Source: Breviolum minutum Mf 1.05b.01 (lineage: Eukaryota; Sar; Dinophyceae; Suessiales; Symbiodiniaceae). Taken from it: DNA of 64,000 nt. The position numbers and the translations under genes were made by a program. The notes beneath the pieces are model-generated. The model was not told the DNA's origin. It saw only the letters and a program-made list of their open reading frames with translations, and did no database searches. Positions 1 through 9,643 of this stretch are shown here, piece by piece. Each line of letters opens with the position of its first letter. The stretch's first letter is position 1. Location of the stretch: positions 104,745-168,744 of the forward strand of contig DF239723.1 in NCBI GenBank assembly GCA_000507305.1. Reading direction: 5' to 3'.

Positions 1-1368
1 ATAGTCCCCTGGTCTGGCAAGTTTTGTGAGAGTCTTAGGAGGTATACTGTGCATCTTCCCTGGTTGACATCGTCCACGGAATTTGTAAGGCAAACCAGTG
101 GTTTGGGAATAAGCACTTCCTGAATGTTTCTGCTGACTCAAGCGATAAGCTCGGTCAATGGTGTCTTCTACCCCCAATGCCCATTCTTCCAACGTGTTAG
201 GGATTCCTTGTGTCTGAATGATTTCAGGGTATGTTGTCTGCACAAATTCAGATTCGATGGGAAGTTCCAGCCAAGATTTTGGCATGACGAGTCTGGAGCT
301 GGTCAAAAAAGGTGCCTCCATCTCAAAACAAAGTATCACAGGTTTATGTGCATCAAAAACATAGTCAGGATGGATAATGATGGTCTTCAACAAAGGAAGG
401 AGTCCACTACTGACCAAAGCCGTGTCTGGTGAAGTTGCATCCTTACACGTGAAAGGATAAGGTGTGCCATAACGTTCCTGATGAATCCACTTTAGGTCAT
501 AGAAACCCTGCTGGACAATGGTTGCATGACAGGGCAGCGAGTGTGGATTGGCATTGAAATCCCCAAGGATGATCGACGGCAAAGAAAGACAATTTGTAGC
601 CTGCATTGCCTGAAGTACAAGATCTGAGTTGATTTGGGTGGCATTAGGCTGTCCTAAAGGAATACCATAAATGACAACTATCTGCACTTCAATGGTTCCC
701 AGGGAAATGACAACATGCAAAATTCTGCTAGTAGTTTGCCAATCTACTGAGATTGTATCTAAAGCCTGTCGACAAGGAAAACGTGTTGCAAGGCAGACAC
801 CTGCTGCTTTTCCACGAAACGAGGGTTGACCACTGACGGTTGGAAATTGATCAGCGACTGGTGTACTCCATTGAGTATGAAGACCCATCTGACGAAAACG
901 ATTGCTCATGACCCTTTGTGCCAGTTCTGTGGCCGAAGTTTCGGCTGCAGCTATGGCATGCAGATTGTACAACTGAAGAAGCTCTTGGTAAGTTTGTTGC
1001 TTATTCAGTATGGCCGTAGGATTAGTCAATGCAATATTGAATTTTGGTCCTGGGTTCAAAGCTTCTCCAAAACGGGTACCTCTACTTGGACACCAAAAGC
1101 CTTTGGAAAAAGCAGGACAAAGATGACGAAATTGTTGTGAACAAAACTGCATGTAACACACGCAGAGGTAACGAGTGAAAGTCATGGAAATCACTACCGA
1201 CTGGATCACCATGTCAATCCCCTGTCTATACCCCATTAAGAAATGCGATTGCCACGTCTGTACAACGAATGGCAGTGTCTGATGGAAAATACAACATGGT
1301 AAATGAAATACCAACGCCCAAAAGTTTATACAATGTCTTGACCCCCACACCGTCGGCTCACGAGACAT
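1..1368 (-). CDS. LINE ORF2 N-terminus, APE endonuclease (partial)
   Basis: Open for all 456 codons from an ATG at 1368 to the left edge, in a frame not shared with the main ORF1. It encodes the apurinic/apyrimidinic-like endonuclease that nicks target DNA for target-primed reverse transcription. Visible signatures are SIILGDFNANPH near 541-570 (the GDFN catalytic block) and DAHKPVI near 330-350 (counterpart of the terminal SDH block, here DAH). The first about 100 residues are hydrophobic and Cys-rich, followed by RFGEALNPGP near 1050-1080, a motif carrying NPGP. The ATG at 1368 is the first in frame after ORF1 ends; nothing else proves the start. The reverse transcriptase would be beyond base 1. 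Confidence 0.8.
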   Translation of the reverse strand, partial: MSREPTVWGSRHCINFWALVFHLPCCIFHQTLPFVVQTWQSHFLMGYRQGIDMVIQSVVISMTFTRYLCVCYMQFCSQQFRHLCPAFSKGFWCPSRGTRFGEALNPGPKFNIALTNPTAILNKQQTYQELLQLYNLHAIAAAETSATELAQRVMSNRFRQMGLHTQWSTPVADQFPTVSGQPSFRGKAAGVCLATRFPCRQALDTISVDWQTTSRILHVVISLGTIEVQIVVIYGIPLGQPNATQINSDLVLQAMQATNCLSLPSIILGDFNANPHSLPCHATIVQQGFYDLKWIHQERYGTPYPFTCKDATSPDTALVSSGLLPLLKTIIIHPDYVFDAHKPVILCFEMEAPFLTSSRLVMPKSWLELPIESEFVQTTYPEIIQTQGIPNTLEEWALGVEDTIDRAYRLSQQKHSGSAYSQTTGLPYKFRGRCQPGKMHSIPPKTLTKLARPGDY

Positions 1369-1536
1369 GACAAACCTAAATCTCATGTTGACTGCGGTGC
1401 AAAACTTCCACAAGCATTGTATATTGACAAAAAATGTGGTTTGCCAGTTGGATGGGAACAACGAAAACGACAACAGAACAAAAATCCATGTATAACAGGC
1501 AAAACACAAAAAGAGGAATGCTGCTATGACACATAG

Positions 1537-1812
1537 TCAAGTCTCCATGTCTGCAGGTGTTTCAGCTCTCCTTTTCCCGGCATGGGAGGTGAAGAGAGAT
1601 TTCAAATCCTTCAATTGGTCTTGCATTGCCTGGGAGTTGGCCTGTAACGATCTGGTTAGGTTTTCTGCAAGATCTTTCTGAAGGTCCTTCATGGCAGTAT
1701 GCATCTGCTCCATGTTGTTTCGATCCCTTTGCTCTGCTTCTTTGAAGCTCTTGGTGGTGTGGGATTCAAATTGTTTTTGGTTAACTGCCATCTGTTCCAA
1801 ATCTTTTTGCAA
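1537..1812 (-). CDS. ORF1 C-terminal coiled coil in the -1 frame
   Basis: This frame (open upstream to about 1850) encodes a heptad-like, charged helix, e.g. ISALQKDLEQM and LKDLKSLFTS, ending at TGA 1537. In the ORF1 frame the same DNA gives a low-complexity tail that stops at 1689. The two frames meet at A-AAA-AAC, in register as a canonical -1 slippery heptamer (zero-frame codons GAA AAA AAC). So the coiled coil is either reached by programmed -1 frameshifting or separated by a one-base homopolymer deletion or error. Coiled coils are usual for multimerising LINE ORF1 proteins, which favours this being the true C-terminus. Confidence 0.65.
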   Translation of the reverse strand: MQKDLEQMAVNQKQFESHTTKSFKEAEQRDRNNMEQMHTAMKDLQKDLAENLTRSLQANSQAMQDQLKDLKSLFTSHAGKRRAETPADMET

Positions 1813-4800
1813 GGCCGAAATCTTATCATCTTGTTCACTGAGCCGTTTTTTTCGACAGGGCCTTCAATGGTTCTGGTGATTGCAGGTTGCAACCTCGGAC
1901 CCTGCCATTGTGCCCAAGGGTCAAACGCTGTGCTGGATGTAGGTTCATGACTTTGCAATGGCTTTGGACGTGGCCCAACTAAAATGGGTGGTGTGCTATC
2001 ACTGCGAGGTGGCAAGAGCCTGACAAGCACGGGAGTGGAGTTGAACATGATCAGCCCGTCCGGAGGCATAACGTCACTTCGCACCAGCCAAGCTTGTGGC
2101 CCCAAGGCCTTGATTGGTGCCGCCGACCAGGTGATATGCTGCAGCCATTGATGGATCATAGTGGAGGTGGACCCGAAGGGAAGTCCTTCGATTTTGAAGA
2201 CCTTGTCTCCTGTGGATTTCTTCGGTTCGTCTTGGCCAGGGTGAATGGTTTGCCAAGCTTTGGAAAAATCAGCTTCAGCATAACGCAAGCCATAGTTGTC
2301 CCGACCTTTGACCAAGCCCATACAATGACACGTGGTAGCTGCTAACGTTATGGCTTGTGTGCTATCTCCAGACAACCAAATCACTTTGAACTGTGAGTCC
2401 AGGCGGCCATTCACTGTTTTCGGTGTGCAGTAGATTTTGTTAAAACCTGACCGACACAAAAGCTTGTGTAAGTGTGGCTCTGCTACTGTGACGTGGACCT
2501 GCATGGATGTAGCTTGTCCTGGCGATGCTGGGGCTCTTCCGGCACGAAGTGATTTACCCCAAAGGGCTGTGATGGCTCCAACAATATTGTCTGCTTCAAG
2601 ACCCTTTTGAATAAATTGGCTGGGGGAACGAATGGCCTCCTGCCACTGGTCAATTGTCCAATCAGTATTGAAGAGAGTGATTGCAACAAGATGGGTAGCT
2701 TCAGCTTTGATTTTGGAGTCATCTCCCTTTTGATATTGGATCTCTTTTCCCCCAAACTGAACCAAAGTGCCTGAAATGAGGACTTGTTGATTGTTGCGAT
2801 TCAAGCAAGGAACAACTACCTGCATATGCTGTAAGGTTGTTTCTGAGGGCAATTTTCCAACTACAAAACCCCCAAGTTCGTCTGAGGAAATCTTCTGATT
2901 AGTAGAAATCCAGGGTGCAACTTGATCTGGGGTGAGTAGGCAAACCCCGGTGGTTTGTCCACGCAGCTGCGTTACGATTGGTGAAGCAGTGCCATCTGAG
3001 TTCAAAAAGAAACCCGGAAGGATTTGAAATTCATTCGGCTGGATTTTGATGTCACCCGTTTTTGGTTTTTTGGTCTTGTTCCATGGTGCTCCTTCAGTTC
3101 CTTTCCCTGAGGATGGCTTTGGCATCGATGGCATATGGATGCCTGCTTCCGTACACAATTGCTTGACTGCTGCCAGCTTTTGATGTCCCATTGGTTGAGC
3201 CGTGACTGATTGCAACTTAGGTAGGCCAAATTGCGAAATCAATTGTTCAACTGCTTTTGAAGTCCATTGAATGTCGAAACCATGCTCTAATAGGACCCCT
3301 GCGATGGCATTCTTATGAAGGGTGCGTTGGCTATTCTTGGTCGTGGGTGCCCCACCTCCATGAAGTGCTGGTGCCAGGTGTAAAACAATGGCTTCATGAC
3401 GCGATGAAAATTCAAGCTCAGCCAAAGTAATGTCATTGAAAATTTGCTTACCCATTGAGACAATTCGCCAAAGGTCACGATGTGTTGCAATGGAAAGGAT
3501 GGATGTGATGTATTGCTTCAACGTGTCAATGGTCATGTCGGATGGGAGTGAACCTATCCACAAAGGTCTGGCTTCCCACTTGATACGCACCCTAAGTAGT
3601 TTGACATCAGGACTGCAATGCCTAGAAATGTCACTCAGGCAAACTCGGGCGGCTGCAATAGCCAGTGCATGACCAAATTGCATTGGTGGACAGCAACCTT
3701 TTAAGGGAGTGAAAATCAACACACACTTGCGGTCAGTCTGATGCATTGTGAGCTTACGACCTAGGCCCGTCAAGGTTTCTGTCGAGAAAAGGTGGGCCAC
3801 AAGAGATGCAAGCAAGGATTGTGCTACCAGATCACCCTCAATGGTGATGACGTATAAGTCCTGAGAAGGAATCCATTGGCGTCGGATCGAGGCAACTGTG
3901 AGAAGAAGGCAAAGGTTGACATCCAATGAATGCCTGGATGTGATTTGCAAAGGCTCCGAAACAATCAACGTGTGAGGTGTATTGATCTGGTCCTTTTCAA
4001 CTTTTCCAAATTGATCCCACCATACCTCTTGACTGTTCAAGGCCGGATTCTGCAAAATTGGCTTGTTCTCACCGTTGGTAATGATGGAGATGGACCCCCC
4101 AATACTCATAACGATTGGATAGTAAATCTCATCCTGGTGAAGGTATTCATCGCTACGAATGAGTATCGGTTTGGCATGTTCATGTATGAGGGTCTTGGGG
4201 TCAACCTTGAAGGCCGAATGCCAGACTGCCTCTGCATGGTGCCATGGAAGGTCTGCGGAAATCCAAAAGTCAAAGAGACCTCCTTCATGGGACAGTGCAA
4301 TAGGGACTACCGGGACAAAATTCTCAGTGATGGAAAGGTCAGAACGTGGAGTAAGGACTGATGGGCATTCTTCCATATGCACTTCTTCGGCCGTGACTGA
4401 GACCTGTTGTGGCTTTAAATGATCCATCCACTTGGAATCCACCAAAAGTCCATGGGTGGGTGACCAAGCATGGAAATGATCTGAATGGGCAACTGCCTTC
4501 AACAACTGAGTAGCAGTATGAACAAGTGTGTCCGGTGGAGGATGTTCTGATAGCATGTGGCCATTGCTGATTGGCCAGAGTTTCAACTGATGACCCCTTT
4601 TTCTTTGATCATGATATTCCATGAAAGTAGGATAGAGGGCAAAGTCGGACGGCGTCAAGAGGTTGAAAGCATACAAAAGTGGCAGTAGGGCATGTGGCAA
4701 CGAAATTTGGTTACCTACGTGCATCCAGGCTCGAGTGATATTGCCGTCAATGAAGACCGAATGCAAAACACCATGAAGGAGTAATGCTTCTGCTGGATGC

Positions 4801-6116
4801 CAAAAACGAAAACCAAAAGGACAGAATGCATCGGCCTTAAAATGCCCAAAGTAGCCAAACTTGCCTAAATAGTCACGATCAAAGCAATGTTGACTGCCGT
4901 ATGAAGCCATGAAGGTAGGAACTTTAGGCTGTTCTTCATGAAGTCTCATTTTCAAAAGTCCATCTTGGGTGATGTTCCGACGATTACCCCGAAAATATTT
5001 TGGATCACTTGCAATGTTCTTGATTTCTTCAGTTACTTGCAACAAGTTCATGTGTTCCCTAGGTATCTCAATTTGTGGCTCCATCTGTTCTACCGTGAGG
5101 AATTCAAATCGTGGCCATATTGGCATGGGAATGAGAGGCATGTTGGCATGAACTCGCAATGCAATACCGATCCATCTGACTCGACATGTTGCAGCCTGGT
5201 CCTGCAAATCCAAGCATTTGTCAAAGACCAACTTGTAGCCTATCATGTGGAGTGCCCTAATGACCCATGGTTTGTCGGGGTGCTGTGAGAAACCTAAAAC
5301 CTGCTCCAATAGCAACACAGGTGCCCTAAAGAAACGATTCATACAAATGCAATGCAAAAGTATTTTTCCATCGTCCCTAGTTAACCCATCACCCTTTGCT
5401 GCATTGCTCCAAGGTTGACATGGGGCTGATATAGTTGCTATATGAGGTTGCCACATAGCTACTGCTGGCCACCATTCACGGTTCACGACGGATGCAACGA
5501 GGACCCAATCATTAGGTGGATTACACACAAATGCATCCCTGGATGGCATGCTTTTGAGTAGATTCGCTCGATGGCTAATGGCATAGGCAGTTGCAGCGTT
5601 GAGGTCATGGTCTACCGCCACCGTACTAGTGATTCGTTCACTAGCTTCGCCCAAAAACTTCGTAGCTGTTTTCCAACCGCCAAAACCACCACTGCACAAC
5701 TCTAAGATTCGTAAAGTCCCATAGGTGTGACGTGCCCCTGTTGCATGTAACCACTGAAAATCTGTTGTTGTTTGAAAGTCAATGCCCGAAAAGCCATGCA
5801 GTTCTTCCACTCCCAGCAACCAAATTGGGGTATACAATTCCGGTGGAGATTGTTGAATGTCCCATAACAGTGTAAGAGCATCGTTCAGCTTTGAATCACC
5901 CGGGATATCAACAAAATCATGGGGGAACCGTTCCAATCCCCAGCCCTCCGGTGCCAGTTGATCAAACTTGACTATGATACAATCTTCGTGTAGAAACCAA
6001 TCCTGGATGCTAACCAGAAGGGATTGTTTTGAATGCCCAAAATGACACCCAGCTGATCCCAAAATGTCGTATTGCAACAGGATATCTCGAATCTCACTAT
6101 CCCAGTTAAATGACAT
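1689..6116 (-). CDS. LINE ORF1 polyprotein: C5-cytosine methyltransferase plus ubiquitin-like fold
   Basis: A 1475-residue frame. Residues about 132-486 form a complete DNMT/Dcm-like C5 methyltransferase: motif I LELCSGGFGGW (139-148), motif IV APCQPWSN with the catalytic Cys (231-238), motif VI LLLEQVLGF (268-276; the usual ENV is EQV), motif VIII CRVRWIGIAL (311-320), motif IX FWHPAEALLLHGV (438-450) and motif X HVGNQISLPHA (466-476). Residues about 840-922 have the strand-helix-strand pattern of a ubiquitin-like domain ending in ALHGGG. The last third is unrecognised ORF1-type sequence. Known: retrotransposon DNMTs of dinoflagellates can methylate CG sites de novo. Inferred: the element methylates its own copies. 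The start ATG at 6116 is the upstream-most in frame. The frame ends about 50 codons after a shift point near 1845-1855. Confidence 0.85.
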   Translation of the reverse strand: MSFNWDSEIRDILLQYDILGSAGCHFGHSKQSLLVSIQDWFLHEDCIIVKFDQLAPEGWGLERFPHDFVDIPGDSKLNDALTLLWDIQQSPPELYTPIWLLGVEELHGFSGIDFQTTTDFQWLHATGARHTYGTLRILELCSGGFGGWKTATKFLGEASERITSTVAVDHDLNAATAYAISHRANLLKSMPSRDAFVCNPPNDWVLVASVVNREWWPAVAMWQPHIATISAPCQPWSNAAKGDGLTRDDGKILLHCICMNRFFRAPVLLLEQVLGFSQHPDKPWVIRALHMIGYKLVFDKCLDLQDQAATCRVRWIGIALRVHANMPLIPMPIWPRFEFLTVEQMEPQIEIPREHMNLLQVTEEIKNIASDPKYFRGNRRNITQDGLLKMRLHEEQPKVPTFMASYGSQHCFDRDYLGKFGYFGHFKADAFCPFGFRFWHPAEALLLHGVLHSVFIDGNITRAWMHVGNQISLPHALLPLLYAFNLLTPSDFALYPTFMEYHDQRKRGHQLKLWPISNGHMLSEHPPPDTLVHTATQLLKAVAHSDHFHAWSPTHGLLVDSKWMDHLKPQQVSVTAEEVHMEECPSVLTPRSDLSITENFVPVVPIALSHEGGLFDFWISADLPWHHAEAVWHSAFKVDPKTLIHEHAKPILIRSDEYLHQDEIYYPIVMSIGGSISIITNGENKPILQNPALNSQEVWWDQFGKVEKDQINTPHTLIVSEPLQITSRHSLDVNLCLLLTVASIRRQWIPSQDLYVITIEGDLVAQSLLASLVAHLFSTETLTGLGRKLTMHQTDRKCVLIFTPLKGCCPPMQFGHALAIAAARVCLSDISRHCSPDVKLLRVRIKWEARPLWIGSLPSDMTIDTLKQYITSILSIATHRDLWRIVSMGKQIFNDITLAELEFSSRHEAIVLHLAPALHGGGAPTTKNSQRTLHKNAIAGVLLEHGFDIQWTSKAVEQLISQFGLPKLQSVTAQPMGHQKLAAVKQLCTEAGIHMPSMPKPSSGKGTEGAPWNKTKKPKTGDIKIQPNEFQILPGFFLNSDGTASPIVTQLRGQTTGVCLLTPDQVAPWISTNQKISSDELGGFVVGKLPSETTLQHMQVVVPCLNRNNQQVLISGTLVQFGGKEIQYQKGDDSKIKAEATHLVAITLFNTDWTIDQWQEAIRSPSQFIQKGLEADNIVGAITALWGKSLRAGRAPASPGQATSMQVHVTVAEPHLHKLLCRSGFNKIYCTPKTVNGRLDSQFKVIWLSGDSTQAITLAATTCHCMGLVKGRDNYGLRYAEADFSKAWQTIHPGQDEPKKSTGDKVFKIEGLPFGSTSTMIHQWLQHITWSAAPIKALGPQAWLVRSDVMPPDGLIMFNSTPVLVRLLPPRSDSTPPILVGPRPKPLQSHEPTSSTAFDPWAQWQGPRLQPAITRTIEGPVEKNGSVNKMIRFRPCKKIWNRWQLTKNNLNPTPPRASKKQSKGIETTWSRCILP

Positions 6117-6324
6117 GGCTCATCCGCTCCCGATCACTGAGGGGAGACAAGGTTTCCACGTGAAGGATTGAGCCAGATTATAATGTCATTTTTGAAATCG
6201 ATTGACATGGGATATGTTGAGCTATCACTGATCCGATCATGATCAAGATCCAAAAATTCTTACCTGAATCCTCCAGTCAGCGGTGAAAATTCTGCCCCAA
6301 AAAAAAACACCAAAAACAGACCTG
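6117..6324. other. 5' flank of the LINE
   Basis: No reading frame or repeat family recognised. It probably includes the LINE 5' untranslated region; the element boundary could not be placed. Confidence 0.4.
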
Positions 6325-6458
6325 CTTGGAGGATCATTCCATTTAATAAGTGGTTATTTCCCATGGTGATCGGTTTAGTCCCCTAAGATCCCTTCCAAAT
6401 GGCCTAAATAGCTTTTGAGGTTACTAATGACTGAAACTAACTGGGATGATCCTCCAAG
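6325..6458. repeat. Hairpin family D copy
   Basis: Family D: inverted ends CTTGGAGGATCATCCCA / TGGGATGATCCTCCAAG around a core with TTAGTAAGTGGTTA, GGCCATTTGGAAGGG and CCATGGTTATTAATCACTTA; about 130-160 bp, palindromic over most of its length, no coding capacity, so MITE-like. Confidence 0.75.
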
Positions 6459-6552
6459 TAACCCAAGACTAGCTTATAAATGGGGGATGATCCTAATCAC
6501 GTATCCAAGTCCCGGCATGCCATCCTCCAAGTGGAGGGTCTTATAGGTATAT

Positions 6553-6663
6553 GGATGTTTCCGAAAATAGTGGGTTTTTCCCCCCAAATCATCCATTTTT
6601 AATAGGGTGTTCCATTATAAACCATCCATTTTGGGGGTTTTCCCCTTATTTTTGGAAACACCC
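6553..6663. mobile_element. Hairpin family B copy, TSD ATAT
   Basis: Family B: about 101-112 bp, near-perfect hairpin with ends GGRTGTTTCC / GGAAACACCC and core CAAATCATCCATTTTAATAG. It is flanked by the direct repeat ATAT (6549-6552 and 6664-6667). Non-coding, so a non-autonomous DNA-transposon-like element. Confidence 0.85.
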
Positions 6664-7831
6664 ATATGGTTCTTCCAAGGTACCATGACACGAAGCGCTA
6701 CAATCGGACCATACGCTCCATGGGCTAAGTTCACAATCCTCGTTTTTTTTCTGGCACGAAACGTGGTGGGGAAACCCCGTTTCGTGTGGGTGCATAACAC
6801 TTGGATGTACCGTACGTTGGAAGTTAACAAAAGGTTAGGATCAGTGGGTTATAAGCTACGCCATTTCTAAGTTTTAACCCATTTATATACTAACCATTTG
6901 CTAACTTCCTAGCAGGTTGTTTTCAGGGTTACAACATTTCAAAAACAAAACTTCAGAAACAAGCAAGGTCGGCGCTTTTGGACATTCACTCATACTGGGA
7001 TTTGGAAAGTTCTTGAACCCCAAGAAACTTGGTGGCTTCCGTCGAATGTTTGTCTTTTCTCGAGCGGCGTAGTTTCAGGTTCCAGCCATTCATTTTCAAG
7101 GATGGATTCTAACCCCTATATAAGTAGGTTGTAAGTCATGTAAATAGCTTTTAAACCTGACTAACAATTGATTATAGTCGAAAAAATGTATGGAGATCTG
7201 TTTTTGTTGTCCTTTCTGGTGAGGGGAACATGACTTCAGGTTCTAGTGTGATTTTTTCTTTCGGAAATGTAGAGGTTGACACTCTGGGATGCTTCCTTTC
7301 ATATGCGTACACTCCTCAACACTAATTGACTCTCGCACATGCGTCTCATGTCCAAGCGAGACTGGAAACATAGCTAGCGCAGTTGCGGGCCATAACACTA
7401 ATTGACTAACAGCGAGTTTGTACACCTGAAAATAGACATTTGGAAGACCCAACTGATTCAAAGTGACCTTTTGATCCCTGATCGTTGGAGGTCACACATA
7501 ACTTTTGAGTTTGGGGCCACTTAACCATCCCCAAAAGCTCAAGAGCAGAATTGCCGGAAAGCTTGCTTTTTTCTTCCTTTTGGAGAATTTACCTGTTTTA
7601 TCCTTTTTCTTTAATCATGATCAGCCAATTGGTTTTTTTGTTCATCCACTGGTCACATCACTATTGTGAAATCAATCACCATTGATCCAACAACAACAAT
7701 CCGATGCTATTCCAAAAAAAGGCGGGGGAATTCCCCCTTTAAAAGCACCAACTACAAATCCCATATCAAATGTCAACTAACTACTATCTCTTGCGGAGAC
7801 TCAACTTTCTTTTTTCCCGTTACTATGTATA

Positions 7832-7932
7832 TATATATATATATTTAAATATATATATATGTATATATATGTAAATATATATGAATGTATATATATATAT
7901 ATAAATGTATATATATATATGTATATATCATC
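7832..7932. repeat. TA-rich microsatellite
   Basis: Alternating TA with GTATA interruptions. The rest of 6870-8390 shows no convincing gene. Confidence 0.9.
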
Positions 7933-8396
7933 TAATCTCACTGCACTGTTTTAAGCAATACTTTGGTCCAACCCCCACCCATGCGAATCAAATAACGTCC
8001 AACCCATCCAAATCCAAAATAACCCACCAAAAAAAACGTTTCCCGGGTCCTGACTTGCCTTACACGGCACGCCCTTGTTGCACTCTTCTGAGCGAGAAGG
8101 TCGCAGGTGTAACAGGGTGCTACAGGTGGGACAGGCCTTGAGATCTCAAGGGAGGTTGATTTTTGTTGCTGTAAAAATCTCATGTTGCCATTGTTTTTTT
8201 CATGTGTTTGCTTCATGTTTTTTCCGATACAAATTAGGTTGAACTGGATGGGATGTATTGGGGGTGTTGTTGTTTCGACGTAAGAGACGATTTCCCATCC
8301 GTGTCACAAGAGATGCAACCCTGGAAAGTTGCCAATGGTTTGTAAAAAGCATCAGTTGCGGTTGCGACCCCTTTTAAAGAAAAGTATATTCCATTT

Positions 8397-8497
8397 GGGT
8401 GTTTCCAAAAATAATGGTACCCCCAAATCATCCATTTAAATAGGGGTTTCCATTCTAAACCATCCATTTTGGGGTACCACCATTTACGGAAACACCC
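8397..8497. mobile_element. Hairpin family B copy, TSD ATTT
   Basis: Flanked by ATTT at 8393-8396 and 8498-8501. It is followed directly by the right half of a family A element and then a short family C copy. Confidence 0.85.
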
Positions 8498-8560
8498 ATT
8501 TATAAGTAGCTTATAACCAACTTAAAAAAAAAACACACATTTCGTAACTTCCTCGTAACG

Positions 8561-8637
8561 TTGGTGGTTGAACCAACCCCCTTTAAAAAAATATGAGGCA
8601 AAAATGGGTTCCTCTTCCCCAAACAACCACCACCTAG
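8561..8637. repeat. Hairpin family C copy, short
   Basis: Family C: ends TTGGTGGTTT / AAACCACCAC, normally bounded by CTAG on both sides, core with CAAATTGGATCATTTCCCC. This copy lacks part of the core and the left CTAG. Confidence 0.65.
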
Positions 8638-8751
8638 GTATCTTATCTCAATCCTCCAGTCGGGCTGTGAGTTTTTTGTGGCCCCAAATTTCGCTACCAA
8701 AAAGGTCCAGACCTCGGGGGTTGAAATTTTGAGGGCCCCTGGAAAATTCTA

Positions 8752-8880
8752 CTTGGATGTCCATGGAAGTGATCGTAACAATCGTTAGTAAGTTGGGTTA
8801 TTTCACCTACTTAAGGGACTTGTAACCTACTTATATAGGGGTGAAATCACCCAGTTACTAAGTACAATGGACATCCCAGT
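8752..8880. repeat. Hairpin family A copy
   Basis: Family A: ends ACTTGGATGTCC / GGACATCCAAGT, core rich in GGTTATAACCCC and GATCCTAACC. This copy uses the variant core TAGTAAGTTGGG / CCCAGTTACTAAGTA shared with 54774-54892. Confidence 0.75.
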
Positions 8881-9157
8881 AGCTTGGTATCTAGGGATTC
8901 AAACATTGATAATTTTGGCATCTTAAATTTCAGGAGGAAATTGTAGATTAACAAATGTCTTTTATAGGATCATGGATCTCAGACTCCTGTTGATATCTGA
9001 GCATTCAATAAAATTTCCATACAGAAACACATCCGAGAACTCATGTGAAGCCAGCCACCAGCGACATGGACACGAATCACTGATGTTTGATTCGACGGTA
9101 GTAAGGAAACTCTTGCAACCAGATTCCGAAAAGGAAACTTGTGCGGCTTCATGTAAC

Positions 9158-9280
9158 CCCAGTCTTCCAAATACCTTGTGAGTAGATGTTTGGACCCAAA
9201 AAACATCTCCTGAGGTTCGGCCTTTAGGGGGCCCAAACACCTACTCACAAAGGAATTCGGAGGATTTTGGAAGACTAGGG
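9158..9280. repeat. Hairpin family Q copy
   Basis: Palindrome with ends CCAGTCTTCCAAATACC / GGATTTTGGAAGACTAGGG and centre AGGTTCGGCCTTTAGGGGG. A second copy lies in the opposite orientation at 39329-39454. Confidence 0.75.
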
Positions 9281-9550
9281 TAAGTAAGTTAATGTGTTCT
9301 TGTTTTTCTGGTAAAAGTTGGGAAACATTCGTAGCACAGTTGATCACCCTTCCATCCTGCTAGGTAAGCAATACCTACTATGTAGCTAAGGGCTTCAAAC
9401 CATTGAAATATATGACTCAAATCAAATTAATTAGGATTATATGACTCAAACTTGAATATCTTTCCTAGATATATGAGCTAAAACATGAAGAATCTTGAAA
9501 CCCACCACTGTTTGCCCAAGAGTTGTATTGATCCGAATTCACGCATCAGA

Positions 9551-9629
9551 TCAGTCCTTCTTCACGGGAGTCTCCGCTAGGTTCTCTTCCGCAGGAGGTG
9601 GCCTCTTCATCAAATCAGAAGCTTCGCTT
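9551..9629 (-). CDS. TSP1-repeat gene, last exon
   Basis: Starts after CACATAG and encodes a charged tail SEASDLMKRPPPAEENL..VKKD ending at TGA (9553-9551). Its leading base completes the codon left open by the exon at 10260-10357 (phase 2 to 1), so the frame continues exactly. No transmembrane helix is visible between the last TSR and this tail. The stop and its phase make this the best-supported 3' end; no poly(A) signal was identified. Confidence 0.6.
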
Positions 9630-9643
9630 CTATGTGCCACTCG

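Larger units (their letters stand above)
1..6200 (-). mobile_element. LINE-type retrotransposon with methyltransferase ORF1, 5' part
   Basis: Non-LTR retrotransposon read on the minus strand: ORF1 (6116 to 1689, extended to 1537 in another frame), a 168-nt spacer, then ORF2 from 1368 running off the left edge. ORF2 starts with an APE-type endonuclease; the reverse transcriptase must lie outside the window. The 5' end is placed only roughly, because no promoter or target-site duplication could be defined. Methyltransferase-bearing retrotransposons are documented in Symbiodinium (de Mendoza and colleagues, 2018), which supports a dinoflagellate origin. The long open frames suggest a young copy. 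Confidence 0.8.

Noticed and set aside
7243..7461. Cys-containing minus-strand frame resembling a TSR piece
   Set aside because: It lies downstream of the stop at 9551 and lacks the Trp or Arg pattern; too weak to call.
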